A DNA stretch of 13,347 bases from contig CAMIIP010000034.1 of assembly GCA_946222285.1 (NCBI GenBank), forward strand, positions 1-13,347, written 5' to 3'. The position numbers and the translations under genes were made by a program. This stretch comes from an uncultured Rothia sp. Its GTDB lineage: Bacteria > Actinomycetota > Actinomycetes > Actinomycetales > Micrococcaceae. Below, piece by piece: positions 7,152-13,347 of the stretch. Numbering within the stretch: position 1 is the stretch's first letter; each line of letters opens with the position of its first letter. The notes under the pieces were generated by a model. The model was not told the origin of the DNA, did not search any database, and saw only the letters and a list, made by a program, of their open reading frames with translations.

Positions 7152-7274
7152 GTGGCAGCAGGTAAAGGCGAAAAAAATAGCCCGAAGAAAGTCTGCGCGG
7201 TAGTTGTCGCTATCGCAGTACTTCTTCGAGCTATCGCTGAACTGATGCGAGCTATCGAACCATTCATTCGATAA
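7152..7274 (+). CDS. Possible 40-residue cationic amphipathic peptide
   Basis: GTG 7152 is preceded by AAGGGGGTGAG, an acceptable ribosome site. The peptide begins MAAGKGEKNSPKK and continues as a hydrophobic helix with regularly placed arginines and glutamates, ending EPFIR. It has seven Lys/Arg against three Glu. GCTATCG occurs at 7209, 7230 and 7251, exactly 21 bases apart and in frame, encoding an Ala-Ile pair every seven residues (VAIAV, RAIAE, RAIEP). This gives a heptad-like helix. Strong hairpins flank it on both sides. It resembles small membrane-active peptides in general, for example type I toxins or leaderless bacteriocins, but I recognise no specific family and it could be non-coding. 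The longer in-frame opening from GTG 7023 is arginine-rich, overlaps the hairpins and is unlikely to be translated. Confidence 0.4.
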   Translation: MAAGKGEKNSPKKVCAVVVAIAVLLRAIAELMRAIEPFIR

Positions 7275-7280
7275 CAGGCT

Positions 7281-7335
7281 CGGCAAAGGGGAACTTCGTA
7301 GTTACAGCTACGGGGTTTCCCCGTTCAAGATGCCG
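7281..7335 (+). terminator. Three-tier hairpin after the small ORF
   Basis: CGGCA/TGCCG (7281-7285, 7331-7335), GGGGAA/TTCCCC (7288-7293, 7317-7322) and CGTAG/CTACG (7297-7301, 7308-7312) nest into one long imperfect stem with a TTACAG loop. An alternative is a compact ACGGGG-TTT-CCCCGT hairpin. It starts seven bases after the stop codon, as a terminator would, but only a weak T-rich stretch follows. Confidence 0.5.
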
Positions 7336-7368
7336 TCTCCGTTTATGTATCAAGTCTATTACAGATGC

Positions 7369-7390
7369 CGGGATTGTCTAGAAAATCCCG
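7369..7390. terminator. Hairpin downstream of the alpha-glucosidase gene
   Basis: CGGGATT and AATCCCG form a perfect seven-base stem around an eight-base loop, 27 bases beyond the stop codon of the minus-strand glucosidase gene. It could terminate that gene or the small + transcript. No T tract is seen on either strand, so the call is based on position and stem only. Confidence 0.4.
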
Positions 7391-7416
7391 ACTTCCGTTA
7401 GCAAACTTACGTCCCC

Positions 7417-9123
7417 CTAGGCCGCTGCACCCTGAAACCACAGAGTTGCCGAACCCGGTACCTTATCACCGGCAAACTCCGCCGAACCGAGCACGAACTC
7501 AGCTCCCTGAACAACTACGGGCAGAGCGGCGTCGTCCTGACCAAAGTTGCTCACGCAGATCCAGCCATTAGGACGGCGGAAGGCAAGCACGCTCTCAGAG
7601 TCGGTTTCTAGCCATTCCAGGGATTCACCGCTCTGCAACTCGCGCCGTTTAGCCAGCGCTGCGCGGTAAAGGTTCAAGGTAGAGGAAGGGTCATTTTCTT
7701 CTGCTTCCACCGAAGACTGCGCGAACCATTCCGGCTGGGGCAGATGAGCGCCAGCGGGACCGAATCCGAAGGAATCCCCGTTCTTTGCCCAGGGCAGGGG
7801 CACGCGGCAACCATCACGACCCACGTTGACGCCGGGTGAGCGGAAGAAGGTAGGATCCTGACGGTCGGCGTCGGGAATTTCAGCAACCTCATGCAAGCCA
7901 AGCTCCTCCCCCTGGTAGAGGTAGGCTGAACCGGGTAACGCCAGCTCAAAGAGGGTTGCGGCACGTGCACGAGCCAGACCGAGTTCGCGATCAAGGTCCT
8001 CCGCAGGACCACCGACTAACAGCCAGGCACGGGCGATTTCCTCGTTGGTTTTCTCAGCCGAGATAGGCAGACCGTAGCGGGTGGCATGGCGCACGACGTC
8101 GTGATTAGAAAGAACCCAGGTACTAGAAGAACCAGATTGCGCGGAAAGTTCCAGGTTCTGCGCCACAATTTTCTTGAACTCATCTGCGGCAAAACGCGCC
8201 GAGAGTAAATCAAAGTTGAATGCCTGCCCCAGCCCGTCCGGTGAGGCGTAGGCGGGTACGCGCTCACTCTCCACCCAGGCTTCGGCGACGGCGGTGCGCG
8301 GTGGGTTGTATTCATTGAAGACCTCACGCCATTCGCGGTAAATCTGCTTGGTTTCGTCACGATCCCAGATAGGGTGATTGCCGTCTGACTTGGGAATGAT
8401 CTGCAGTTCCGCCTCAGAGGGCAAATCCTCGTTCTTCTCCGCCAAATCCTTGGTCAGAGCATGGGCAACGTCGATGCGAAAGCCATCTACGCCCCGGTCA
8501 GACCAGAACCGCAGAGTCTTTTTGAAGTCCTCGTGAACTTCGGGGTTCTTCCAGTTCACATCAGGCTGTTCAGGGGCGAAGAGGTGCAGGTACCACTGAC
8601 CGTCTTCTACCTGTTCCCAAGCAGAACCACCAAAAATTGCCGCCCAGTCCGAGGGTGGAAGCTCCCCGTTTTCACCTCTGCCTTCGCGGAAGATATAGCG
8701 CTCACGCTCGGCAGAGCCGCGACCGGCTTTCAGCGCTGCCTGGAACCATTCGTACTGGTCAGAGGTATGATTGGGCACAATATCGACCACAATTTTGATG
8801 CCGGCTTCTTTGAGGGCTGCCGCCATCTCGTCGAAGTCAGCAAGGCTACCAATCTTGGGGTCGACATCGCGGTAATTGGCGACGTCGTAGCCGCCATCCG
8901 CCAGCTCTGAGGGATAGAAGGGAGATAGCCAGACGGCATCAATCCCCAACTCTTTGAGGTAAGGAACGCGAGAGGTAATGCCTTTGAGGTCGCCGATACC
9001 GTTGCCGTCCCGATCAGCAAAGGAGCGGGGGTAAATCTGATAGACGACTGCCTGACGCCACCAGTTCGCATCAATGCCCAGCGGGGTCTGCTCGGTTGTT
9101 TGGGGAGCGATATTCTCTGCCAT
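7417..9123 (-). CDS. GH13 alpha-glucosidase (alpha-amylase family)
   Basis: This 568-residue cytoplasmic-type enzyme, with no signal peptide, hydrolyses terminal alpha-glucosidic bonds in maltose-like or isomaltose-like oligosaccharides. The N-terminus WWRQAVVYQIYPRSFADRDG is a hallmark of the oligo-1,6-glucosidase/alpha-glucosidase branch. The conserved regions are intact: DIVPNH at 114-119, GFRID with the nucleophile D218, the acid/base E281 in AVAEAW, and SNHD with D342. NGIGDLKGI supports the same subgroup. Substrate preference (1,4 or 1,6 links) cannot be fixed from sequence. GAAGGAG sits just before ATG 9123. It lies 92 bases after the PAP2 stop on the same strand and has its own palindromic upstream region, so separate regulation, perhaps by a sugar-responsive repressor, is likely. 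Confidence 0.92.
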   Translation of the reverse strand: MAENIAPQTTEQTPLGIDANWWRQAVVYQIYPRSFADRDGNGIGDLKGITSRVPYLKELGIDAVWLSPFYPSELADGGYDVANYRDVDPKIGSLADFDEMAAALKEAGIKIVVDIVPNHTSDQYEWFQAALKAGRGSAERERYIFREGRGENGELPPSDWAAIFGGSAWEQVEDGQWYLHLFAPEQPDVNWKNPEVHEDFKKTLRFWSDRGVDGFRIDVAHALTKDLAEKNEDLPSEAELQIIPKSDGNHPIWDRDETKQIYREWREVFNEYNPPRTAVAEAWVESERVPAYASPDGLGQAFNFDLLSARFAADEFKKIVAQNLELSAQSGSSSTWVLSNHDVVRHATRYGLPISAEKTNEEIARAWLLVGGPAEDLDRELGLARARAATLFELALPGSAYLYQGEELGLHEVAEIPDADRQDPTFFRSPGVNVGRDGCRVPLPWAKNGDSFGFGPAGAHLPQPEWFAQSSVEAEENDPSSTLNLYRAALAKRRELQSGESLEWLETDSESVLAFRRPNGWICVSNFGQDDAALPVVVQGAEFVLGSAEFAGDKVPGSATLWFQGAAA

Positions 9124-9130
9124 GCTTCTC

Positions 9131-9162
9131 CTTCGATAGCGTTTCTCCTAACGCTATCGAAG
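9131..9162 (-). promoter_or_regulatory. 12-bp-arm inverted repeat overlapping the glucosidase RBS
   Basis: CTTCGATAGCGT and ACGCTATCGAAG are perfect arms around an eight-base spacer. In the mRNA the 3' arm ends in GAAG, the first bases of the GAAGGAG ribosome site, and the loop holds a second AGGAG. The element could be a repressor operator or an mRNA hairpin that tunes translation. A TAGTTAT -10-like box lies just upstream (near 9170-9177), placing the repeat at the very start of the transcript. Confidence 0.65.
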
Positions 9163-9215
9163 TGGCGCAGATAACTAAAGCAGCTCTGCCTCACAGATTG
9201 TGCCGACTTATGAAA

Positions 9216-9944
9216 TTAAGTTCGATTACCGGCGAGCAAGCAACCCCTGCGGGAAAACCGCATAGACCAGGCAACAGGTAGTCGCCCCCCCAGGGTAAGC
9301 CCGGCAAGCACATCAGAGCCCCAATGCACTCCCACGTAAAGTCGTGAACACGCCACCGCCAAGGCTAAGATCGTCAGAAAAATACCGAGAATCCAGCGCG
9401 TCTTTCGCTCCAGCGCAGCATAACTCGCCAGAAAAACCGACAGGCACAGTGCCGCAATACCCGTGGAATGACCAGAGGGGAAAGAGAAAGAGGTCTCTTC
9501 AACGAGCCGATCAACCAGAGGAGGGCGCTCACGATCCAGAATATTTTTGATGATAGCCATCGCCCCAGATGAGAGAACCATCGATAGCCCTATGGTGAGC
9601 AGGGGCCACCAGGACCGTCGCCACCAGCCAATCACAATAATTACCACGACAGCGTAGACAATATCGGGCAGAGTATTGAAGGCGGAGGTGAACCGTTCAA
9701 TAGCTGTATTTGCCCAGCTCTCCCGTTCATTAACAAAAAGATTCCAGATGAAATGATCCACCCGGTTATTAGGGTTGCGAACATTCACCAGGAGTAGCCC
9801 TAGAAAAATGATCAGCCCCACCGATGAGGTAGCCAGTAATCTCACGCGGTATAGCTGGATCAGGAGCGCGCAGCGCAGCGCGCCGTCGTCCATATTTTTC
9901 ACAAAAGAACATGCAGAAGCCTCTTTGATACCTGCCGATTTCAT
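9216..9944 (-). CDS. PAP2 family lipid phosphatase with altered C-terminus
   Basis: This 242-residue membrane protein removes phosphate from lipid phosphates such as phosphatidic acid or undecaprenyl diphosphate, acting at the outer face of the membrane. All three PAP2 motifs are intact: K133-NILDRE-R140-P141, PSGH at 156-159, and S200-R201...H207 with D211. Start ATG 9944 is chosen because AAGGTGAG precedes it; the frame opens upstream at 10019 but that part overlaps the DedA remnant. The last residues (about 220-242) are polar and arginine-rich where a final membrane helix is expected. One more G in the G7 tract at 9285-9291 would give GATTCCLVYAVFPQGLLARR and a stop at 9226, a normal hydrophobic end (239 residues). 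It starts 16 bases after the DedA remnant stop, a common pairing. Confidence 0.88.
   Translation of the reverse strand: MKSAGIKEASACSFVKNMDDGALRCALLIQLYRVRLLATSSVGLIIFLGLLLVNVRNPNNRVDHFIWNLFVNERESWANTAIERFTSAFNTLPDIVYAVVVIIVIGWWRRSWWPLLTIGLSMVLSSGAMAIIKNILDRERPPLVDRLVEETSFSFPSGHSTGIAALCLSVFLASYAALERKTRWILGIFLTILALAVACSRLYVGVHWGSDVLAGLTLGGRLPVAWSMRFSRRGCLLAGNRT
9285..9291 (-). repeat. G7 homopolymer near the PAP2 3' end
   Basis: Seven G on the coding strand mark the point where the PAP2 reading changes from TLGG to a polar tail. G8 would restore a hydrophobic C-terminal helix. It is the second homopolymer in the window at which one extra base repairs a protein. Confidence 0.75.
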
Positions 9945-9960
9945 GTTCTCACCTTTCGCG

Positions 9961-10155
9961 CTACGCTGCTTTTCTCGCTGCAAAGAACTGCATGACCACA
10001 GGGATAAGCGATACCGCAATAATTCCTAGCACGTTGATATCCACGTGCTCTCTGATAAAGGTTATTTCTCCTAGAAAATGCCCTGCAATAGGCAGGATGG
10101 TTCCCCACAGCACCGCACCAATAATATTCCAGCGAATGAAGGTAGCGCGGCTACA
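9961..10155 (-). pseudogene. C-terminal remnant of a DedA family membrane protein
   Basis: Translating down from 10155 gives CSRATFIRWNIIGAVLW and then LPIAGHFLGEITFIREHVD, LGIIAVSLIPVVMQFFAARKAA and a TAG stop. This is the typical last quarter of a DedA (SNARE-associated) protein: the R-x-F-x-x-x-N-x-x-G-A-x-x-W block, an amphipathic loop and the final helix. DedA proteins recycle undecaprenyl phosphate or other lipids across the membrane. There is no usable start codon in this frame, and about 130 residues of the usual protein are missing. A second short frame from GTG 10178 (VELIPIEHVAALP...) directly after the aminopeptidase stop might be the old N-terminus, which would imply an internal deletion. 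The remnant precedes PAP2 by 16 bases, the usual DedA-PAP2 order. Confidence 0.75.
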
Positions 10156-10181
10156 TGCTCGATGGGGATTAGTTCCACCTC

Positions 10182-11501
10182 CTAAAGCGTGAAGAACCCT
10201 TCAATCGCGCGGGTGAGGTAGGCGGCATCGTCCACATGGCACATCTCTCGCACAGAATGCATGGAGAGCAAGCCCAAGCCAACATCGATAGTGCGCATCC
10301 CCAAACGGGTTGCGGTAATTGGTCCAATAGTAGAACCGCAGGGCACATTGTTGTTGGAAACAAACTCCTGATAGGGAACATCCGCCTTAGAACAAGCGAG
10401 CGCAAAGATTCCAGCGCCGACCGAATCGGTGGCGTATCGCTGATTCGCGTTGATTTTGAGCAACGGACCGGCACCGGGCTGCGGCTGATTGACCGGATCA
10501 TGATGCCCGGCGTAGTTCGGGTGAACCAGGTGTCCGGCGTCTGATGAAAGGCAGGTTGAGTTGCTGATAGACCGGCGGTATTCTTCGGCACTCTCCCCGC
10601 GCGCGGCAGAAATGCGCACCAAAACATCTTCAAGAAAAGGCCCTGCGGCACCAGAGCGCGTACCCGAGCCAATTTCTTCGTGATCGAAGGCAGCTAACAT
10701 CACGGTCTCTTGTGCCCCAGCGTTATGTTCGTCCACCACATAGCGCTCCAGCGCCGTCAATCCCGCATATACCGAGGAAAGATTATCCAGACGCCCCGAG
10801 GCGAAAAATTCACTAGCACCACCGAAGACGCGCGGGGATTGAGTATCAGCAAAGAGCAGGTCGTAGCCGACGATATCAGCGGCGTTAATCCGTTCAGAAT
10901 CACCTTGCTCATTCTCAGCGTACTGGGCTACAAATCCCAGAAAATCATTGTCTATCTCAGAAGTAGCCCAGACGGGATACATATTGGTCTGTTTATCAAG
11001 CTTCAAACCATCGTTGACTCCACGTTCAAGGTGGATAGCTAGTTGAGGAACGCGAGCGATAGGCCCGGTAGAAACTAAGAAATCAGAAAGCTCAGACCCG
11101 CGCCGCACCGTCACGCGCCCCGCCACCTTCAACTCTCGATCGAGCCAAGAGTTCAGCAGGGTTCCCCCATAGATTTCAACGCCCACCTGATTCCAGCCGG
11201 CGGTAGATACCGACGATTTAGGCTTGACCTTCAGGCTGGGCGAATCAGTATGCGCGCCAAGAATCCGGTAGCCAGAAGCTTTGGCACCAGCGCCGCCAGC
11301 CCAGGCTATGATTGCGCCGTCGCGAATAACAAAATGTTGCCCTTGGGCTACATTGCTTTCCCATACGTCTTCCTCCTTCAGCTCGGTAAAGCCGGCAAGA
11401 TGAAGACGCCGCGCGGCCTCTCGCGCGGCGTGAAAACTGGTGGGTGAGGCGGTAACAAAACCGGCAAGATCGTCAATGTTTTTCTGAGCATCTAGGGTCA
11501 T
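10182..11501 (-). CDS. apeB: M18 family zinc aminopeptidase
   Basis: This 439-residue cytosolic metalloaminopeptidase releases N-terminal residues from peptides, with preference for acidic ones in known relatives, and contributes to peptide turnover. The M18 co-catalytic metal ligands are all visible: H84 in GAHTDSP, D239 in SGRLDN, E275-E276 in FDHEEIGS, D321 in SSDAGH, and H415 in MHSVREM. Length is normal. ATG 11501 has no ribosome site. A TAGACT -10-like box ends seven bases upstream, so the mRNA may be leaderless, which is common in actinobacteria. The DedA remnant begins right behind its stop codon. An AGGAGGT sequence there was probably the ribosome site of the lost DedA gene, implying that the genes were once cotranscribed. 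Confidence 0.93.
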   Translation of the reverse strand: MTLDAQKNIDDLAGFVTASPTSFHAAREAARRLHLAGFTELKEEDVWESNVAQGQHFVIRDGAIIAWAGGAGAKASGYRILGAHTDSPSLKVKPKSSVSTAGWNQVGVEIYGGTLLNSWLDRELKVAGRVTVRRGSELSDFLVSTGPIARVPQLAIHLERGVNDGLKLDKQTNMYPVWATSEIDNDFLGFVAQYAENEQGDSERINAADIVGYDLLFADTQSPRVFGGASEFFASGRLDNLSSVYAGLTALERYVVDEHNAGAQETVMLAAFDHEEIGSGTRSGAAGPFLEDVLVRISAARGESAEEYRRSISNSTCLSSDAGHLVHPNYAGHHDPVNQPQPGAGPLLKINANQRYATDSVGAGIFALACSKADVPYQEFVSNNNVPCGSTIGPITATRLGMRTIDVGLGLLSMHSVREMCHVDDAAYLTRAIEGFFTL

Positions 11502-11513
11502 AGACTCAGTCTA
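11501..11513 (-). promoter_or_regulatory. Palindrome and -10 box at the aminopeptidase start
   Basis: TAGACT and AGTCTA are perfect arms around one base, ending on the A of the start codon. The upstream arm is itself a TAnnnT -10 box at the right distance for transcription to begin at the ATG. No clear -35 was found. A regulator bound here would block initiation directly. Confidence 0.45.
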
Positions 11514-11829
11514 ACGAAAGAGGCGCAAGCGGAGCAGAGCGCTGAAAGGTTATACAGAAGATCAAACACCCAAATGTTATTTTAAGTGTTAAATATCACA
11601 GTGTCACACTCAATCGACTCCGCAAAACGTTAACACAGATCAGAGGGAAAAGATTCATCCAATTCACCCAATATGCCACCCATTTAGGGGACATCCTATG
11701 GGCTGTTGTTCCAGATTTATCTTTGATTTTTCGTCCCATTTCGGGGAAACCGATTTATAGAATAAGAATTTAACGCAATCTTCTTATCACACCTTCACTC
11801 TCTTTTATTATCTTTTGGGGAAAATGCTC
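11514..11829. promoter_or_regulatory. AT-rich divergent intergenic region with promoter signals
   Basis: No gene is seen in these 316 bases. AGTGTTAAATATCACA at 11585-11600 partly matches the CRP/GlxR consensus TGTGA-N6-TCACA (one half perfect, the other about three of five). AGTGTCACACT overlaps its right side. TATAGAAT at 11756-11763 is a plausible -10 for the + gene, with no convincing -35. GGGGA at 11817-11821 is the ribosome site for ATG 11830. Confidence 0.35.
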
Positions 11830-13242
11830 ATGGCTCTCGTCTTTAACACGCCTCCGAATTGGCCGCAGAAACCTCGCGGATGGCGCCCAGAACCAGGTTG
11901 GGAACCTGATCCCCAGTGGGATCCTGCCCCCGAAAACTGGCAATTTTGGAGCCAAGAAGACAACAGAGAAACCGAAGCCGTTGAATCTGTTGAACCAGCT
12001 GAAAGTTCAGAGCTTTCTGAGCCTACGGAACCGGTTGTTTCCACCCAACCTGCCGAACCTGTCACAGAAAACGCGATCGAAGAGTTCTCCAAGCCAGAAA
12101 TCGCCGAACCAGCAGAAGGCTCTCTTGAACCTGTTTTTACTGAGAACAACTCAGTTGAAGAATCTGCAATTGAAGATCCCTCAAACTCAATTCCAGAAGA
12201 TTCAGACGAAGTTTCAGACATCGAGACGTCTAAGGCTTCTGAAGTTACTTATCTCAACAAAGATTCAATCGAAGAAAGCCCTGTGCTAGCTGAATCTGCC
12301 ATGGCCGAAACGGCAGCAACTTCCTCTCACGTTTCAGCGCGAGAAGATCTTGCTACGCTTCTAACCACCGACCGCCAGCCCCAGCTCTACCCTGCACCCG
12401 GCAAGAAGCGGGCAGTAGCAAGAGCGGCCAAGTCAGAACCTCGAAAAAAGAAAACCGGTTTATTGTTTGGCACAGCAGCCGCACTTCTTGCTCTTGTTGC
12501 AGGTGGTATCGCCCTTGCAACCCAGACCGACGATAAGACCGCCACTACTTCCACAGAATCATCAGTCGCTGCGAGCACTCTCACTTCACCTGCTCCCGCT
12601 CTACAATCGGCGTCCGATACTGCGATCAGCGCATCTTCAGCACAGATTGTACCCGGAACTCCTAAGAGTTTGAGCGGTGAATACAACGGGTACAGCGGCA
12701 ATGGTCTACAAGTATTCGACATGATTATTCCCGGCGGCGCAGGTGCTTACTACACCTACACTTTTCAGGGAAAAAGTGAAGACAGCAAGTTCTCTTTGCA
12801 GGGCATGAACGAAGTCAATGAGCCCAACATCTACTCCCGCTCATACCAGGGCAAAGCTCTTTCTGGATCAGGAGTTTTTGACGTAGTTCCCGGCGGTTCT
12901 AAAACTTTCAAGGTAGAAGCAAACGGCGATGGCGAGTGGACTCTCAAGCTCTTCCCGTTATCTAGTACCCCTTCTTACAAGAAGGGCGAGACAATCAGCG
13001 GAAATTCTCCTGAGGCTTTCTTCTATGAGGGTGATTCTTCTGACCTCGATGTGCGTTTTGTGCCCAAGCCCGGTTCGTCGACGAGTTCTTTCTCTTTGCA
13101 ATCTAACGTTGATGAAGATCCAGAAGCGCAACCAGTCTTGGAAGCAACCCAGCCTACAGTCAAAAAAATCAAGGTGGAGGGCGGCCAAACGCTCTTTTGG
13201 GTTGATGCTAAAGATGGCGCGTGGAGCGTAACCTTCCAGTAA
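11830..13242 (+). CDS. Single-pass membrane protein, W/P-rich head, duplicated ectodomain
   Basis: The function is not recognised. The 470-residue protein starts at ATG 11830, with GGGGA eight bases upstream; ATG 11824 is too close to it. Residues 5-40 form a tryptophan/proline repeat (W11, W18, W24, W30, W37, W40; PPNWP, PGWEPDPQW), a motif seen at the N-terminus of many actinobacterial membrane proteins. Residues 41-165 are a Glu/Ser/Pro-rich acidic linker. A basic patch at 191-208 precedes a membrane helix at about 209-231, which predicts N-inside, C-outside. A Thr/Ser/Ala linker follows. The ectodomain looks duplicated: FSLQGMNE...GDGEWTLKL (321-374) matches FSLQSNVDED...KDGAWSVTF (421-469). 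It may be a cell-surface binding or sensing protein. It is monocistronic as far as can be seen. Confidence 0.8.
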   Translation: MALVFNTPPNWPQKPRGWRPEPGWEPDPQWDPAPENWQFWSQEDNRETEAVESVEPAESSELSEPTEPVVSTQPAEPVTENAIEEFSKPEIAEPAEGSLEPVFTENNSVEESAIEDPSNSIPEDSDEVSDIETSKASEVTYLNKDSIEESPVLAESAMAETAATSSHVSAREDLATLLTTDRQPQLYPAPGKKRAVARAAKSEPRKKKTGLLFGTAAALLALVAGGIALATQTDDKTATTSTESSVAASTLTSPAPALQSASDTAISASSAQIVPGTPKSLSGEYNGYSGNGLQVFDMIIPGGAGAYYTYTFQGKSEDSKFSLQGMNEVNEPNIYSRSYQGKALSGSGVFDVVPGGSKTFKVEANGDGEWTLKLFPLSSTPSYKKGETISGNSPEAFFYEGDSSDLDVRFVPKPGSSTSSFSLQSNVDEDPEAQPVLEATQPTVKKIKVEGGQTLFWVDAKDGAWSVTFQ

Positions 13243-13248
13243 AACCGC

Positions 13249-13272
13249 GTAAAGAAAGGATCCTTTCTTTAC
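13249..13272 (+). terminator. 24-bp perfect palindrome after the last gene
   Basis: GTAAAGAAAGGA and TCCTTTCTTTAC are exact complements with no spacer, beginning seven bases after the stop codon. The 3' arm and the following bases are pyrimidine-rich. Position suggests a terminator, although the GC content of the stem is low. Confidence 0.55.
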
Positions 13273-13278
13273 TTTCTC

Positions 13279-13347
13279 ATTCCCAAGGGAATAGTGAGGC
13301 TTATTCATAAGGGGGGGTAAAACCAGCCCCATCACCAACTAGACAAC
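13279..13347. other. Second small hairpin and gene-free tail
   Basis: ATTCCC-AA-GGGAAT (13279-13292) is a second short perfect inverted repeat, possibly a backup terminator. A G7 run follows at 13311-13317. No credible reading frame or RNA gene is seen up to the window end. Confidence 0.4.

Noticed and set aside
7209..7257. Three GCTATCG copies as a CRISPR or iteron array related to the 9131-9162 repeat
   Set aside because: Only seven bases are shared and the 21-base period is explained by codon-level repetition of the peptide; the resemblance to the glucosidase hairpin is probably chance.
6862..7416. tRNA, CRISPR array or insertion sequence in the gene-free stretch
   Set aside because: No cloverleaf with a CCA-type end, no regular spacer-repeat pattern and no transposase frame were found.
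8461..8910. 149-codon + frame inside the glucosidase gene
   Set aside because: It is antisense to conserved GH13 catalytic regions and shows no domain of its own.
9945..10019. Longer PAP2 start at 10019
   Set aside because: The extra residues overlap the DedA remnant, are not membrane-like, and ATG 9944 has a good ribosome site.
11808..12221. 137-codon minus-strand Ser/Gly-rich frame
   Set aside because: It is the complement of the repetitive acidic Glu/Ser/Pro linker of the membrane protein gene; low complexity explains the open frame.

Overview
The window looks like a chromosomal segment of a mid-GC actinobacterium. The best guess is a Micrococcales/Micrococcaceae member such as Rothia. 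This is inferred from the moderately GC-rich, C-ending codon usage, the tryptophan/proline N-terminal motif of the last gene, and GTG starts with purine-rich ribosome sites. No rRNA, tRNA, CRISPR array, transposase or integrase was seen.

Layout. Bases 1-54 are a perfect, loopless 54-bp palindrome. It is followed by a type I restriction subunit R (HsdR) gene on + (131-3289). Facing it from the right on the minus strand is a cluster read in the order marR regulator (6138-5677), MATE efflux pump (about 5654-4195), GIY-YIG nuclease (4152-3304). Gaps are 22 and 42 bases, so the three may share a transcript. A 22-bp palindromic operator lies upstream of marR, between it and a divergent PAP2-like membrane protein gene (6235-6861, +). 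Bases 6862-7416 hold no conventional gene. They contain a run of hairpins around a 40-codon reading frame (7152-7274, +) whose DNA repeats every 21 bases and whose peptide repeats every 7 residues.

On the minus strand from 11501 down to 7417 lie an M18 aminopeptidase, a remnant of a DedA-family membrane protein gene, a PAP2 lipid phosphatase and a GH13 alpha-glucosidase. A 12-bp-arm hairpin overlaps the glucosidase ribosome site. The last gene (11830-13242, +) encodes a single-pass membrane protein with a W/P-rich head, a long acidic linker and a duplicated extracytoplasmic domain. A loopless palindrome follows it.

The most notable signals are reading-frame breaks at homopolymers. The MATE gene has a C8 tract and the PAP2 gene a G7 tract. 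In each, one extra base would restore a much more family-like protein. This could be phase variation or homopolymer undercalling in the assembly; the sequence alone cannot decide. The other notable items are the broken DedA gene beside its usual PAP2 partner, the small repeat-built cationic peptide with structured flanks, and a restriction-like nuclease placed behind a MarR-controlled drug pump. I do not see a complete new system with confidence.
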